A DNA stretch of 64,000 nucleotides from Streptomyces iconiensis (lineage in GTDB: Bacteria; Actinomycetota; Actinomycetes; Streptomycetales; Streptomycetaceae). The translations under genes were made by a program, and so were the position numbers. The stretch lies in assembly GCF_028657195.3 (NCBI RefSeq), contig NZ_JANCPR020000013.1, positions 124,001 to 188,000 of the forward strand, read 5' to 3'. Under the pieces are notes generated by a model that had not been told where the DNA came from, ran no database searches, and saw only the letters and a list, made by a program, of their open reading frames with translations. This document shows, piece after piece, positions 18,074-27,108 of this stretch (position 1 is the first letter of the stretch; each line of letters starts with the position of its first letter).

Positions 18074-21000
18074 GTGGCGCGCACGGCGACGAAGGAAGGG
18101 TCCGGGCAGCCGGGCTGGGCCAGGCGACTGGCCGGCTACTGCTGGCGGTACAAGCGTGCGGTGACGCTGGCGCTCGGCGCCTCACTGGGCGGCATGGCCG
18201 TCATGGCGCTCGTGCCGCTGCTGACCAAGGTGATCATCGACGATGTCGTGGTCGGCGGCGAGGGTGGACTGTGGGTGTGGGTCGGTCTGCTGATGGCCGC
18301 CGCCGGCGTGGTCTACGTCCTCACCTTCGCGCGGCGCTATTACGGAGGGCGGCTCGCGCTCGACGTCCAGCACGACCTGCGTACCGAGATGTACCGCTCG
18401 ATCGTCAGGCTCGACGGCCGCAGCCAGGACGAGCTGTCCACAGGGCAGGTCGTCGGGCGCGGCACCAGCGACCTCCAGCTGGTGCAGAGCCTGCTGTTCA
18501 TGCTGCCCATGATGATCGGCAACATCCTGCTGTTCCTCGTCGCGCTCGTCGTGATGCTCTTCCTCTCGCCACTGCTGACCCTCGTCTCGGTCGCCGTCTT
18601 CCCGCTGCTGTGGTGGATCGCCGACCGCAGCCGCAAGCGCCTCTTCCCCGCCACCTGGTACGCACAGCAGCAGGCCGGCGCCGTGGCCTCCGTGGTCGAC
18701 GGCTCCGTCACCGGCGTACGCGTCGTCAAGGGCTTCGGGCAGGAGGGCCAGGAGACGGGCAAGCTGCGCGCCATCAGCCGCACGCTCTTCGCGGGCAGGA
18801 TGCGCACGGTGCGGCTCAACGCCCGCTACACCCCCGCCCTTCAGTCGATCCCGTCGCTCGGACAGGTCGCCATGCTGGCGCTCGGCGGCTGGATGGCCAC
18901 GCGCGGCCAGATCACCCTGGGCACCTTCGTGGCCTTCTCCACGTACCTCGCGCAGCTCGTCGGCCCCGTCCGGATGCTCGCCATGATGCTCACCGTCGGG
19001 CAGCAGGCACGCGCCGGTGTCGAACGGGTCTACGACCTCATCGACACCGAGCCGCAGATGGCCGAGAGCCCCACGGCCGCCGCGCTGCCCGAGGACGCCG
19101 ACGCCTCCGTCGAGTTCGACGACGTCACCTTCGGATACGCCTCCGGCACGCCCGTGCTGGACGGCTTCAGCATGCGCATAGAGCCCGGTGAGACCGTCGC
19201 GCTCGTCGGTACCAGCGGCAGCGGCAAGTCCACCGTCTCGATGCTGCTGCCGCGCTACTACGACGTCACGGGCGGCGCTGTGCGCGTGGGCGGCCAGGAC
19301 GTACGCGAACTGACCCTGGACTCCCTGCGCTCGGCCATCGGCCTCGTCCCGGAGAACAGCTTCCTGTTCTCCTCGACCATCCGCGAGAACATCGCCTACG
19401 GCGCACCCGACGCCACCGACGCACAGATACGGGCCGCGGCGCGGGCCGCCCAGGCCGACGGGTTCATAGAGCAGCTCTCCGACGGGTACGACACCACCGT
19501 CGGCGAGCAGGGACTCAGCCTCTCCGGCGGCCAGCGCCAGCGCATAGCGCTCGCCCGTGCCATCCTCACCGACCCGCGCCTGCTGCTCCTGGACGACGCG
19601 ACCTCGGCGGTCGACGCGCGGGTCGAGCATGAGATCCATGAGGCACTGCGCGGGGTGATGGCGGGCCGTACGACCCTGCTCATCGCCCACCGTCAGTCGA
19701 CCCTCGCGCTCGCCGACCGTATCGCCGTGCTCGACGGGGGACGGCTCGCCGACATCGGTACGCACGAGGAGCTGACCGAGCGCTGCGCGCTCTACCGGCG
19801 CCTGCTCACCGACCCCGACGAACTGGGCGAGGTCGACCGCGACCCGGCCGGCATGGCGGTGCACGACGCGCACAACGCCGTCGGCGGTGTCACGCCCGAA
19901 CTGTGGGTGCGCGCGGATGACGGCGAGGACGACGGAGGGGGCGAAGGCGGAAGCACGGCGACGGGTGCCGCGGGACAGACAGGACGGCCCGGCAGCTTCG
20001 GCTCCGAGCTGGCCGCCATGCCAGGCAGCCCCGAACTGCTCGCCAAGGTCGCGGCGTTGCCGCCGGCCAACGACGTTCCGGACATCGACGAGGCGGCTGC
20101 CGAGCGGCGCGAGGACTCCTACGGGCTGCGGCGGCTGCTGCGCGGGTTCGGCGCTGCGCTGGGTCTGGCGCTGCTGTTCGCCGCGCTGGACGCCGGGTTC
20201 GGACTCGCGCTGCCCGTGCTGATCCGGCACGGCATCGACGACGGTGTGGAAAAGGGCGCGCTGGCGGCCGTCTGGCTCGCCTCTGGGCTGGCGCTGGCCG
20301 TTGTGCTCACCCAGTGGGCCGCGCAGTACGGTTCGCTGCGGCTGACGGGCCGTACCGGCGAACGGGTGCTCTACTCCCTGCGCGTGAAGATCTTCGCGCA
20401 GCTCCAGCGGCTGGGGCTCGACTACTACGAGCGGCACCTCGGTGGTGCCGTGATGACCCGTATGACGACCGATGTGGACGCGCTGTCCACGTTCCTCCAG
20501 ACGGGGCTCGTCACCGCCGTCGTCTCCCTCTTCACCTTCCTCGGGATCCTCGTCGCCCTCCTGGTCATCGACGTCCAGCTCGCGCTGGTCGTCTTCGCGA
20601 CGCTGCCGCTGCTGGTCCTGGGCACGGTCTTCTTCCGCAGGAAGAGCGTGAAGGCGTACGAACTGGCGCGGGAAAGGGTCAGCGTCGTCAACGCCAACCT
20701 CCAGGAGTCCGTCGCCGGACTCCGGATGGTGCAGGCGTTCCGCGGGGAGGAGCGCGGCGCCGACCAGTTCGAGCGGCGCAGCGACGGCTACCGCAGGGCG
20801 CGGGTGCGCGGCCAGTGGCTGATATCCGTCTACTTCCCGTTCGTCCAGCTCCTCGCCTCGCTCGCCACGGCAGCCGTGCTGGTCGTCGGTGCGGGCCGGA
20901 TCGAGAACAGCACGCTCACGGCGGGCGCCCTGGTCGCCTATCTCCTCTACATCGAGCTGTTCTTCGCGCCCGTTCAGCAGCTCTCGCAGGTCTTCGACGG

Positions 21001-22093
21001 GTACCAGCAGGCAGCCGTCTCGCTGCGCCGCATCCAGGAGCTGCTGCGCGAGGAGACCACCACACCCGAGCCGGCGGCCCCGCGTTCCCTCTCCGGGCTG
21101 CGCGGCGACATCACGTTCGAGGACGTGCACTTCCGCTACACGACGGCGGACGAGGCGGCGCCCGAGGGCGAGCCTGTGAAGAGCGAGGCCGTCAAGAGTG
21201 CGGCCGTGAAGAGCGAGGCCGTCACTAGCGGTCCCGTGAAGAGCGCGGGCGGGCACGGTGCCACCGGGCGCGGGACCGAGGTGGAGGCGCTCTCCGACAT
21301 CCGGCTGACGATCCCGGCCGGGCAGACGGTCGCCTTCGTGGGCGAGACCGGCGCGGGTAAGTCGACGCTGGTCAAGCTGGTGGCGCGGTTCTACGACCCC
21401 AGCGAGGGCACCGTCCGTGTGGACGGTATGGACCTGCGTGACGTCGATCTGACCGCCTACAGGCACCACTTGGGCGTGGTGCCCCAGGAGCCGTATCTGT
21501 TCCCGGGCACGGTGCGTGATGCCATCGCCTATGGGCGGATGGACGCCACCGACGCCGAGGTGGAGGCGGCGGCGCGGGGCGTGGGCGCGCACGACATGAT
21601 CGCCTCGCTCTCGGACGGCTACCTCCACCAGGTGGACGAGCGCGGCAGGAACCTTTCGGCCGGACAGCGCCAGCTGATCGCCCTCGCGCGCGCCGAACTC
21701 GTCGATCCCGGCATCCTGCTGCTCGACGAGGCCACGGCGGCGCTCGACCTGGCCACCGAGTCCCTGGTCAACCAGGCAACGGACCGCCTCGCCAGGTCAC
21801 GTACCACCCTCGTCGTCGCGCACCGCCTCACCACGGCTGCCCGCGCCGACCGCGTCGTGGTCCTCGACCACGGACGCGTGGCGGAGGACGGCACCCACGA
21901 GGAGCTGCTTGCCCTCAACGGCCGCTATGCGCGCCTGTGGCGCACGTTCACGGGGGAGTGGGAGCCCGGCGTGGAGACGGAGCCGGGAGCGGGCACGGAG
22001 CCGGGAGCGGGCCCGGGCACGGGCACGGGGCCCGGAGCGGACAACGGGCCCGGGACGGAACCGGAGGCGGAGTCGGCGTCGGTGAACGTCTGA
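18074..22093 (+). CDS. Single-chain four-domain ABC exporter (MDR type)
   Basis: The 1339-residue protein fuses two complete half-exporters: TMD1 (about 30-320), NBD1 (about 345-580), TMD2 (about 680-960) and NBD2 (about 985-1290). NBD1 has Walker A GTSGSGKST and signature LSGGQ, but Walker B reads LLLLDDATSAVD, with Asp in place of catalytic Glu. NBD2 has GETGAGKST, LLLDEATAALD and the variant signature LSAGQ. The site pairing NBD1 Walker motifs with the NBD2 signature is therefore degenerate, as in heterodimeric exporters. NBD2 carries a repeat insertion (21176-21250) and the C-terminus is Gly/Glu/Pro repetitive. GTG 18074 follows GAAGGGA; ATG 18008 is an alternative start. Substrate unknown; lipids or drugs are likely. 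Confidence 0.9.
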   Translation: MARTATKEGSGQPGWARRLAGYCWRYKRAVTLALGASLGGMAVMALVPLLTKVIIDDVVVGGEGGLWVWVGLLMAAAGVVYVLTFARRYYGGRLALDVQHDLRTEMYRSIVRLDGRSQDELSTGQVVGRGTSDLQLVQSLLFMLPMMIGNILLFLVALVVMLFLSPLLTLVSVAVFPLLWWIADRSRKRLFPATWYAQQQAGAVASVVDGSVTGVRVVKGFGQEGQETGKLRAISRTLFAGRMRTVRLNARYTPALQSIPSLGQVAMLALGGWMATRGQITLGTFVAFSTYLAQLVGPVRMLAMMLTVGQQARAGVERVYDLIDTEPQMAESPTAAALPEDADASVEFDDVTFGYASGTPVLDGFSMRIEPGETVALVGTSGSGKSTVSMLLPRYYDVTGGAVRVGGQDVRELTLDSLRSAIGLVPENSFLFSSTIRENIAYGAPDATDAQIRAAARAAQADGFIEQLSDGYDTTVGEQGLSLSGGQRQRIALARAILTDPRLLLLDDATSAVDARVEHEIHEALRGVMAGRTTLLIAHRQSTLALADRIAVLDGGRLADIGTHEELTERCALYRRLLTDPDELGEVDRDPAGMAVHDAHNAVGGVTPELWVRADDGEDDGGGEGGSTATGAAGQTGRPGSFGSELAAMPGSPELLAKVAALPPANDVPDIDEAAAERREDSYGLRRLLRGFGAALGLALLFAALDAGFGLALPVLIRHGIDDGVEKGALAAVWLASGLALAVVLTQWAAQYGSLRLTGRTGERVLYSLRVKIFAQLQRLGLDYYERHLGGAVMTRMTTDVDALSTFLQTGLVTAVVSLFTFLGILVALLVIDVQLALVVFATLPLLVLGTVFFRRKSVKAYELARERVSVVNANLQESVAGLRMVQAFRGEERGADQFERRSDGYRRARVRGQWLISVYFPFVQLLASLATAAVLVVGAGRIENSTLTAGALVAYLLYIELFFAPVQQLSQVFDGYQQAAVSLRRIQELLREETTTPEPAAPRSLSGLRGDITFEDVHFRYTTADEAAPEGEPVKSEAVKSAAVKSEAVTSGPVKSAGGHGATGRGTEVEALSDIRLTIPAGQTVAFVGETGAGKSTLVKLVARFYDPSEGTVRVDGMDLRDVDLTAYRHHLGVVPQEPYLFPGTVRDAIAYGRMDATDAEVEAAARGVGAHDMIASLSDGYLHQVDERGRNLSAGQRQLIALARAELVDPGILLLDEATAALDLATESLVNQATDRLARSRTTLVVAHRLTTAARADRVVVLDHGRVAEDGTHEELLALNGRYARLWRTFTGEWEPGVETEPGAGTEPGAGPGTGTGPGADNGPGTEPEAESASVNV
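21176..21250 (+). repeat. Five 15-bp units inside the exporter gene
   Basis: Five consecutive in-frame 15-bp units encode VKSEA-like pentapeptides (units at 21176, 21191, 21206, 21221, 21236; first and third identical). They sit between the first strand of NBD2 and its Walker A, a surface loop in ABC ATPases. Confidence 0.85.
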
Positions 22094-22109
22094 CCCCGGA
22101 AGCCCGAGG

Positions 22110-22292
22110 CCGGGAGCCCGAGGGTTCGGGCGCGCGGGAGAGTCCTGGAGCCCGAGGGTTCTGAAGCCCGGGGGGTCCCGGAGGCCCGTGGGCCCAGAAC
22201 CCAAGGCTCGGGGCCTCGGGCACCGGGCCTTTGGCCTCGGCCCAGGACTGGTCGGACGGGTCCGGCTAGCCGGGTTGGTCCGGCTGGTCGGG
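22110..22292. repeat. Degenerate G/C repeats between genes
   Basis: The spacer between the convergent exporter and aldo/keto reductase genes holds near-copies of ggagcccgagggttc (about 22113 and 22144) and of ggtccggct (about 22259 and 22280). It has stem-loop potential throughout, but no single clean terminator stands out. Confidence 0.5.
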
Positions 22293-23363
22293 TTAGGAGC
22301 CGCGCCGTGCGGCGGCGGCGAACTCGGCCAGGTAGGGCTCTTCCGCGGGGTCGGGGCGGTCCGAGGCGTTGAGGGCCCGGTGCCACCACGGGTAATAGGC
22401 CGGGAGTTGCGAGACCGTGGTGATGGTCTCGTGCTCCTGGTCGGTCAGCCGCAGTTCCCCGGCCGCCAGGTTGTCGCGCAGATGGTCCTCGGAACGGGCG
22501 CCGAGAACGATGCCCGTGACGCCGGGCCTGCGCAGGAGCCAGGCGAGCACGACGCGCGGGACCGAGACGCCGTGGCGCTGCGCGATGCCGTCGAGGGTCT
22601 CGATGACGGAGTAGGCCCGCTCCCAGTCGGTCACGTGGGGTTCCGGCCAGTCGGTGCCCTGCCGGGTGGTCGCCGGAGTCTCCTGGCCGCGCCGTACCTT
22701 TCCGCTGAGCAGCCCTTCCCCGAGCGGGCTCCAGACGAAGGTGCCGATACCGAGGTCCCGGGCGGCGGGCAGGATCTCGTACTCGATCTCGCGTGCCTCA
22801 GGTGTGTAGTACATCTGCTGGACAACGGGCTCCGTCAGCCCCAGCGACCGCGCGGTGTGGACGGTCTTGCTCAGCTGCCACGCGCTGTAGTTCGAGGTGC
22901 CGAGGTAGCGGACCTTGCCGTCCCTGACGAGCGTGTCCAGCGCTGCGAGTGTCTCCTCGACGGGGGTCAGGCCGTCCCACTGGTGCGTGTAGAGCAGGTC
23001 CAGGTGGTCGGTCCGCAGCCTGCGCAGGCTGTTCTCGACCTCGCGGAGGATGTGGTGGCGGCTGGCGCCGCCGTCGTTCGGGCCGTCCCCGAGCGGCATC
23101 CGCACCTTGGACGTCAGCACGATGTCGTCACGCCGCCCCGCCAGCGCCTGCGCGGTGATCTCCTCAGCCTGACCGAAGGAGTACATGTTCGCGGTGTCGA
23201 CCAGGTTCACCCCGTGGTCGAAGGCGATGTCGAACAGCCGCCGGTAGGCATCGGCGTCCAGCCCTGCCATCTGCGCGAACTGCGGATCGTTGCCGGCGGT
23301 GAGCGTACCGAGGGCGAATCGCGAGACCTTGAGCCCCGAACGCCCGAGCGCGACGTAGTCCAT
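22293..23363 (-). CDS. Aldo/keto reductase
   Basis: The 356-residue NADPH-dependent oxidoreductase has the family tetrad: Asp and Tyr in DTANMYSFG, Lys in LTSKVR and His in YTHQWDG, plus the cofactor-binding C-terminal segment IVLGARSEDHL. It resembles the YajO/YghZ-like group. ATG 23363 is used because the protein then begins MDYVALGRSGLKVS, the family's normal N-terminus; a 9-codon longer start exists. The following gene in the same direction is an SDR oxidoreductase about 100 bp upstream. No substrate can be named. Confidence 0.92.
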   Translation of the reverse strand: MDYVALGRSGLKVSRFALGTLTAGNDPQFAQMAGLDADAYRRLFDIAFDHGVNLVDTANMYSFGQAEEITAQALAGRRDDIVLTSKVRMPLGDGPNDGGASRHHILREVENSLRRLRTDHLDLLYTHQWDGLTPVEETLAALDTLVRDGKVRYLGTSNYSAWQLSKTVHTARSLGLTEPVVQQMYYTPEAREIEYEILPAARDLGIGTFVWSPLGEGLLSGKVRRGQETPATTRQGTDWPEPHVTDWERAYSVIETLDGIAQRHGVSVPRVVLAWLLRRPGVTGIVLGARSEDHLRDNLAAGELRLTDQEHETITTVSQLPAYYPWWHRALNASDRPDPAEEPYLAEFAAAARRGS

Positions 23364-23462
23364 CTTCCCTGCCTTTGCCTTTCGGTTCACCGGACATGTG
23401 CCGGCTTCCGGGTACCTCAGCGGGCACGTTCGACAACCGCCGTCCCGTTGTTCTCTCCCGGG

Positions 23463-24308
23463 TCAGGGCCGGACGGGGGTGGCCGGGGAGAGGTCGAGGG
23501 CCCATTGGACCGGTTCAGGGCGGCTGCCGTCGTTCAGCTCGCGCTCCCACTGGGCGTCGACCTGACGGCGGGCCTGTGCCTCCATCTCGGTGGGCAGGAG
23601 GTGCCGATAGCGGCTCTCCTCGCCGAGCAGGACCCGGACCGTCCTCTCGTAGACGGGTTCGGGGTCGTACTGCTCATGGGGAAAGGAGAGCTGCGAGTAG
23701 TCGAAGAGGCGCTGTGCCGGGTCGTCCCGCCAGGACTTCCACGTCTCGAACATCGTGTCGTTGAAGCCCGTGAGGAAGGGGCCCGGATTGATCGTCGCGA
23801 CCGTGACTCCGAACTCGGCCAGCTCCTGGTCCAGTGCGTCGGCGAACGCTTCCACGGCGTGCTTGGACCCCGCGTAGGCGCCGGTGAACGGGTCGACGGT
23901 CAGCCCGGCGACCGAGGACATGAAGACGATCCGGCCGCTGCGGCGTGCGGCCATCCGCTTGGCGAAGCCCTGTGTGAGCAGGACGGGGCCGAAGACGTTG
24001 ACCTCGAACTGGCGTCGCAGCCGCTCGGCGGGGATGTCCACCGTCGAACCGCCCTCGGAGATGCCCGCGTTGTTGAGCAGGACGTCCACGTCCCAGGTCC
24101 ACGCGTTCTCCCGGTCGCCCGGGTCGGTGACGTCCAGCTTCTCCACCCGTAGCGTGACGCCTCGCTCGCTGGCCGCGGCGCGTACGGCGGCGACCTGGGC
24201 GACGATCTCCACGCCCGCGATCACGTCGTGCCCGCCCCCAGCGAGCCGCAGCGCGACCTCCCTGCCGAATCCCGTACCGGCCCCGGTGATGAGGATGGTT
24301 CCCGTCAT
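23463..24308 (-). CDS. Short-chain dehydrogenase/reductase
   Basis: The 281-residue enzyme is a classical SDR. TGAGTGFG near residue 8 is the NAD(P)-binding turn, NNAG is at about 82, the catalytic Ser is in FMSSVAG, and Tyr-Lys are in YAGSK. The C-terminal third, with FETWKSWRDDPAQRL, resembles SDRs annotated as ketoreductases of unknown substrate. It probably shares a transcript with the downstream aldo/keto reductase (99-bp gap). The AT-richer sequence at about 24395-24430 may contain its promoter. Confidence 0.92.
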   Translation of the reverse strand: MTGTILITGAGTGFGREVALRLAGGGHDVIAGVEIVAQVAAVRAAASERGVTLRVEKLDVTDPGDRENAWTWDVDVLLNNAGISEGGSTVDIPAERLRRQFEVNVFGPVLLTQGFAKRMAARRSGRIVFMSSVAGLTVDPFTGAYAGSKHAVEAFADALDQELAEFGVTVATINPGPFLTGFNDTMFETWKSWRDDPAQRLFDYSQLSFPHEQYDPEPVYERTVRVLLGEESRYRHLLPTEMEAQARRQVDAQWERELNDGSRPEPVQWALDLSPATPVRP

Positions 24309-24594
24309 GCCCCTGCCGCCTCTCTGCCCTCGCGTGCGGGTCCCCGCTCCCTGCGGGCCCCCTGCGGGAGCGATCCGGGGACGAGCAAAGGGGGACTTTT
24401 CATGCCATGCAGAACATCGCCCATTTTATGATCCGACGGCGCCATACCGCACGGCCGAGTGCCGGACCGGACGGGGCCGGGCCGTCCGGCGGGCGAGCGG
24501 GGGCGGGGGCGGCGGTGCGGGTGTGCGTGCCGCGCCGTGGCCTGCGGCGGGAGGCGAGGGGGGCGTCAGCCGTTCCGGGCCGGTTGCGGATGAG

Positions 24595-24823
24595 TCAGCC
24601 GCCCTGGCGCCGGTTGCGGGGGTGTTCACGGGCGCGGCGTTCGTTGCCCCGTTTGTAGTCGCCGGTCCAGCGGGCCATGACCTGCTGGGGCTCGGAAGCG
24701 GTCACCTCGGCGAGGAACCGGTCGGCGCGGGCGCCCCGGAGTGGTCACGGGGGCGCCGTGGTGGGTGATCACCACCGAGCCGTCCGGACGGCGTTCGTGG
24801 GCGAAGCCATGCGGTGAGGGCAC
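24595..24823 (-). pseudogene. Small conserved protein gene with a frameshift
   Basis: From GTG 24823 the frame reads PSPHGFAHERRPDGSVVITH then HGAPVTT. The reading then continues in another frame as GARADRFLAEVTASEPQQ and MARWTGDYKRGNERRARE, ending at the TGA at 24595. The two parts together match, from memory, a small (about 75 residues) conserved Streptomyces protein in which VTT is followed by L-R-G-A-R. The total span is 229 nt, not a multiple of 3, and a 2-nt loss at about 24738-24741 would explain it. Either the gene is broken or the assembly has an indel. Function unknown. Confidence 0.65.
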
Positions 24824-24838
24824 GCGCCGACCGTACGC

Positions 24839-25336
24839 TCAGCTCGCGCAGAGGGCGACGAGATATTCGTCGACGGTCTGGACCTGGCCGTAGGGAAGCG
24901 GCTCGTCACCGGTGCGCCAATGGATCGCGGAAATCTCGGAGTTCGGCGCGAAGGGGAGGGCGCGCTCGGTACTGGCGGTGTACAGGGCGCCGTAGAGCAC
25001 CCGTTGCTCGGGACCGAGCGCGGTCCTGGCGAAGCCGACGAAGCGCAGCGCCTCGGGACGCACGGTCTGCCCGGTCTCCTCGCGCAGTTCGCGCGCCGCG
25101 GCATCGCGCGGTGTCTCGCCGGCTTCGATGCCGCCGCCCGGCAGCTCCCAGCAGTCCCTGGCGCGCTCGTAGACCATCAGCAGCCTGTCCTCGTGCCACA
25201 GGGCGAGCAGCGCGAAGCGGACGGGCGCGTCCTCGAACCGCGCGTCCTCCGGGTCGTGGTGGAAAGAGAGCAGGCGCATCCCGCGTGGCCCCACGGCGAG
25301 AGGTGCGGGCTGGGACGGTGTCGCGGCATCAGTCAT
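24839..25336 (-). CDS. Nudix hydrolase
   Basis: The 165-residue protein contains a full Nudix box, GGGIEAGETPRDAAARELRE followed by ETGQ (about residues 76-99), with the GX5EX7REUXEEXGU spacing that binds Mg2+ and cleaves nucleoside diphosphate-X bonds. The segment DCWELPGG before it and YGALYTAS after it are typical. Substrate not predictable. It lies 15 bp upstream of the frameshifted small gene, in the same direction, so both may be one transcript. Confidence 0.92.
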   Translation of the reverse strand: MTDAATPSQPAPLAVGPRGMRLLSFHHDPEDARFEDAPVRFALLALWHEDRLLMVYERARDCWELPGGGIEAGETPRDAAARELREETGQTVRPEALRFVGFARTALGPEQRVLYGALYTASTERALPFAPNSEISAIHWRTGDEPLPYGQVQTVDEYLVALCAS

Positions 25337-25508
25337 GGCCGGAAGGCTAGTAGGCGGCTCCGACAGTGGCCGGTTCGGGACGGCGGGAGCGACCGCTCAG
25401 CGGTGAGCCGGATCCCGTATACGTACTCCGCCGGGTAACTGGGTCTGGCGGAGCGGGGGTTACGCCGATAGGTTCACGACGACTTTTGGCGACTTCAGGG
25501 GAGGGTGA

Positions 25509-26924
25509 ATGCGTAAAACGCTCAGATGGTTGCTGTCGCTCGTGGTGCTCATAGGCACCGTGAGTATCGGCAGCGCCTCAGCGGGGGCCGCCGCCACAGC
25601 GGACGGTACCGACATCAAGGACCGCATACTCGCGGTGCCGGGGATGAGCCTCATCGAGGAGAAGCCGGTCGACGGCTACCGCTTCTTCGTTCTCAACTAC
25701 GAGCAGCCGGTCGACCACAGGCACCCTTCCAAGGGCACCTTCAAGCAGCGGATCTCCCTGCTGCACAAGGGCGAGGACCGCCCCACCGTCTTCTTCACCT
25801 CCGGGTACGACCTGAACACGCAGCCCCGGCGCAGCGAGCCGACGCAGATGACGGACGGCAACCAGGTCTCCATGGAGTACCGCTTCTTCACGCCGTCCCG
25901 GCCGAAGCCCGCCGACTGGTCCAAGCTCGACATCTGGCAGGCGGCCAGCGACCAGCACCGGATCTTCAAGGCCCTCAAGAAGATCTACAGCAAGAACTGG
26001 ATCGCCACGGGCGGCAGCAAGGGCGGTATGACAGCGACCTACTTCCGCCGCTTCTACCCGAACGACATGGACGGAACCGTCGCCTACGTCGCGCCCAACG
26101 ACGTACGGAACGACGAGGATTCGGCGTACTACAAGTTCTTCAAGAACGTCGGCTCCAAGGAGTGCCGCGCCAAGCTGAACGGTGTGCAGCACGAGATCTT
26201 CGAGCGGCGCGGCGAGATGGTGCCGCGCCTCAAGAAGTGGGCCAAGGAGAACGACTACACCTTCAAGCTCGCCGGCAGCGCCGACAAGGCGTTCGAGCTG
26301 ATCGCGCAGGACCTGGTCTGGGGCTACTGGCAGTACCACCTGGAGTCCGAGTGCGACCAGGTGCCCAGCGAGAAGGCGTCGACCGACGAGCTGTACAAGT
26401 GGGCCGACGAGATCGGCGGCTGGTCAGCAGGTACCGACCAGGGCATGCTGCCGTACACGCCGTACTACTACCAGGCGGGCACCCAGCTCGGCGCCCCCGA
26501 CTACGAGGAGCCCCTCCTCGACGACGTGCGCAGGTACCCGGGCCTCAACAAGCCGCGCACCTACGTGCCGCGCGACATCCCGATGCGCTTCAACAAGCAC
26601 GACAAGGCGATGCGCGACGTCGACCGCTGGGTGCGTCACCACTCCTCGGAGATGCTCTTCGTCAATGGTGAGAACGACCCGTGGAGCGCCGAGCCGTTCC
26701 GTCCCGGCAGGCACACGAAGAACACCGCTGTCTACACGGCCCCCGGCCAGAACCACGGGGCCAACATCGCCAAGCTCGCCGAGGACGACCGCGCGAAGGC
26801 CACACGCGCGCTGATGAAGTTCGCCGGCCTCGACATCGACCCGGGCGCGAAGACGAAGCGCCTCACGAAGTACGACAAGAAGCTGGACCGTCCTGACAAG
26901 GACGAACTGACGCTGCGCCCGTAA
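25509..26924 (+). CDS. Secreted S37-family (PS-10) aminopeptidase
   Basis: The 471-residue protein has a Sec signal peptide (KTLRWLLSLVVLIGTVSIGS) and the alpha/beta-hydrolase peptidase body of family S37. The nucleophile Ser170 is in TGGSKGGM, the acid is in NGENDPWS and the histidine in GQNHGAN. S37 enzymes of Streptomyces are secreted tripeptidyl aminopeptidases that trim peptides. ATG 25509 has a strong GGGGAGGG site. A long G/C hairpin follows the stop (26948-26987). Monocistronic. Confidence 0.9.
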   Translation: MRKTLRWLLSLVVLIGTVSIGSASAGAAATADGTDIKDRILAVPGMSLIEEKPVDGYRFFVLNYEQPVDHRHPSKGTFKQRISLLHKGEDRPTVFFTSGYDLNTQPRRSEPTQMTDGNQVSMEYRFFTPSRPKPADWSKLDIWQAASDQHRIFKALKKIYSKNWIATGGSKGGMTATYFRRFYPNDMDGTVAYVAPNDVRNDEDSAYYKFFKNVGSKECRAKLNGVQHEIFERRGEMVPRLKKWAKENDYTFKLAGSADKAFELIAQDLVWGYWQYHLESECDQVPSEKASTDELYKWADEIGGWSAGTDQGMLPYTPYYYQAGTQLGAPDYEEPLLDDVRRYPGLNKPRTYVPRDIPMRFNKHDKAMRDVDRWVRHHSSEMLFVNGENDPWSAEPFRPGRHTKNTAVYTAPGQNHGANIAKLAEDDRAKATRALMKFAGLDIDPGAKTKRLTKYDKKLDRPDKDELTLRP

Positions 26925-26947
26925 CGGCACCGTCGGCGCAAGACTCG

Positions 26948-26987
26948 CGGGCCGCGGTGACGGGGAAGACCCCGCCGTCGCGGCCCG
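26948..26987 (+). terminator. Terminator after the S37 peptidase
   Basis: Outer arms cgggccgcg / cgcggcccg (9 bp, perfect) enclose an inner tgacgggg / ccccgccg stem with one mismatch. It begins 23 bp after the peptidase stop. Confidence 0.75.
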
Positions 26988-27108
26988 TTCCGTGCACCGG
27001 CCGCCCATGGGGCACGCACCCACCCGCGTGGGCCGGCCCCCGCAGAGCACGTGCGGGCCGCGGCGCGCCCCGTGTGCCGGGGCCAGCTGCGCGCCGCCGC
27101 ACGCCCGT

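Noticed and set aside
18182..21628. Leftward open frame of about 1150 codons
   Set aside because: Antisense shadow of the ABC exporter; composition is biased towards Gly, Arg, Glu and His, with no domain.
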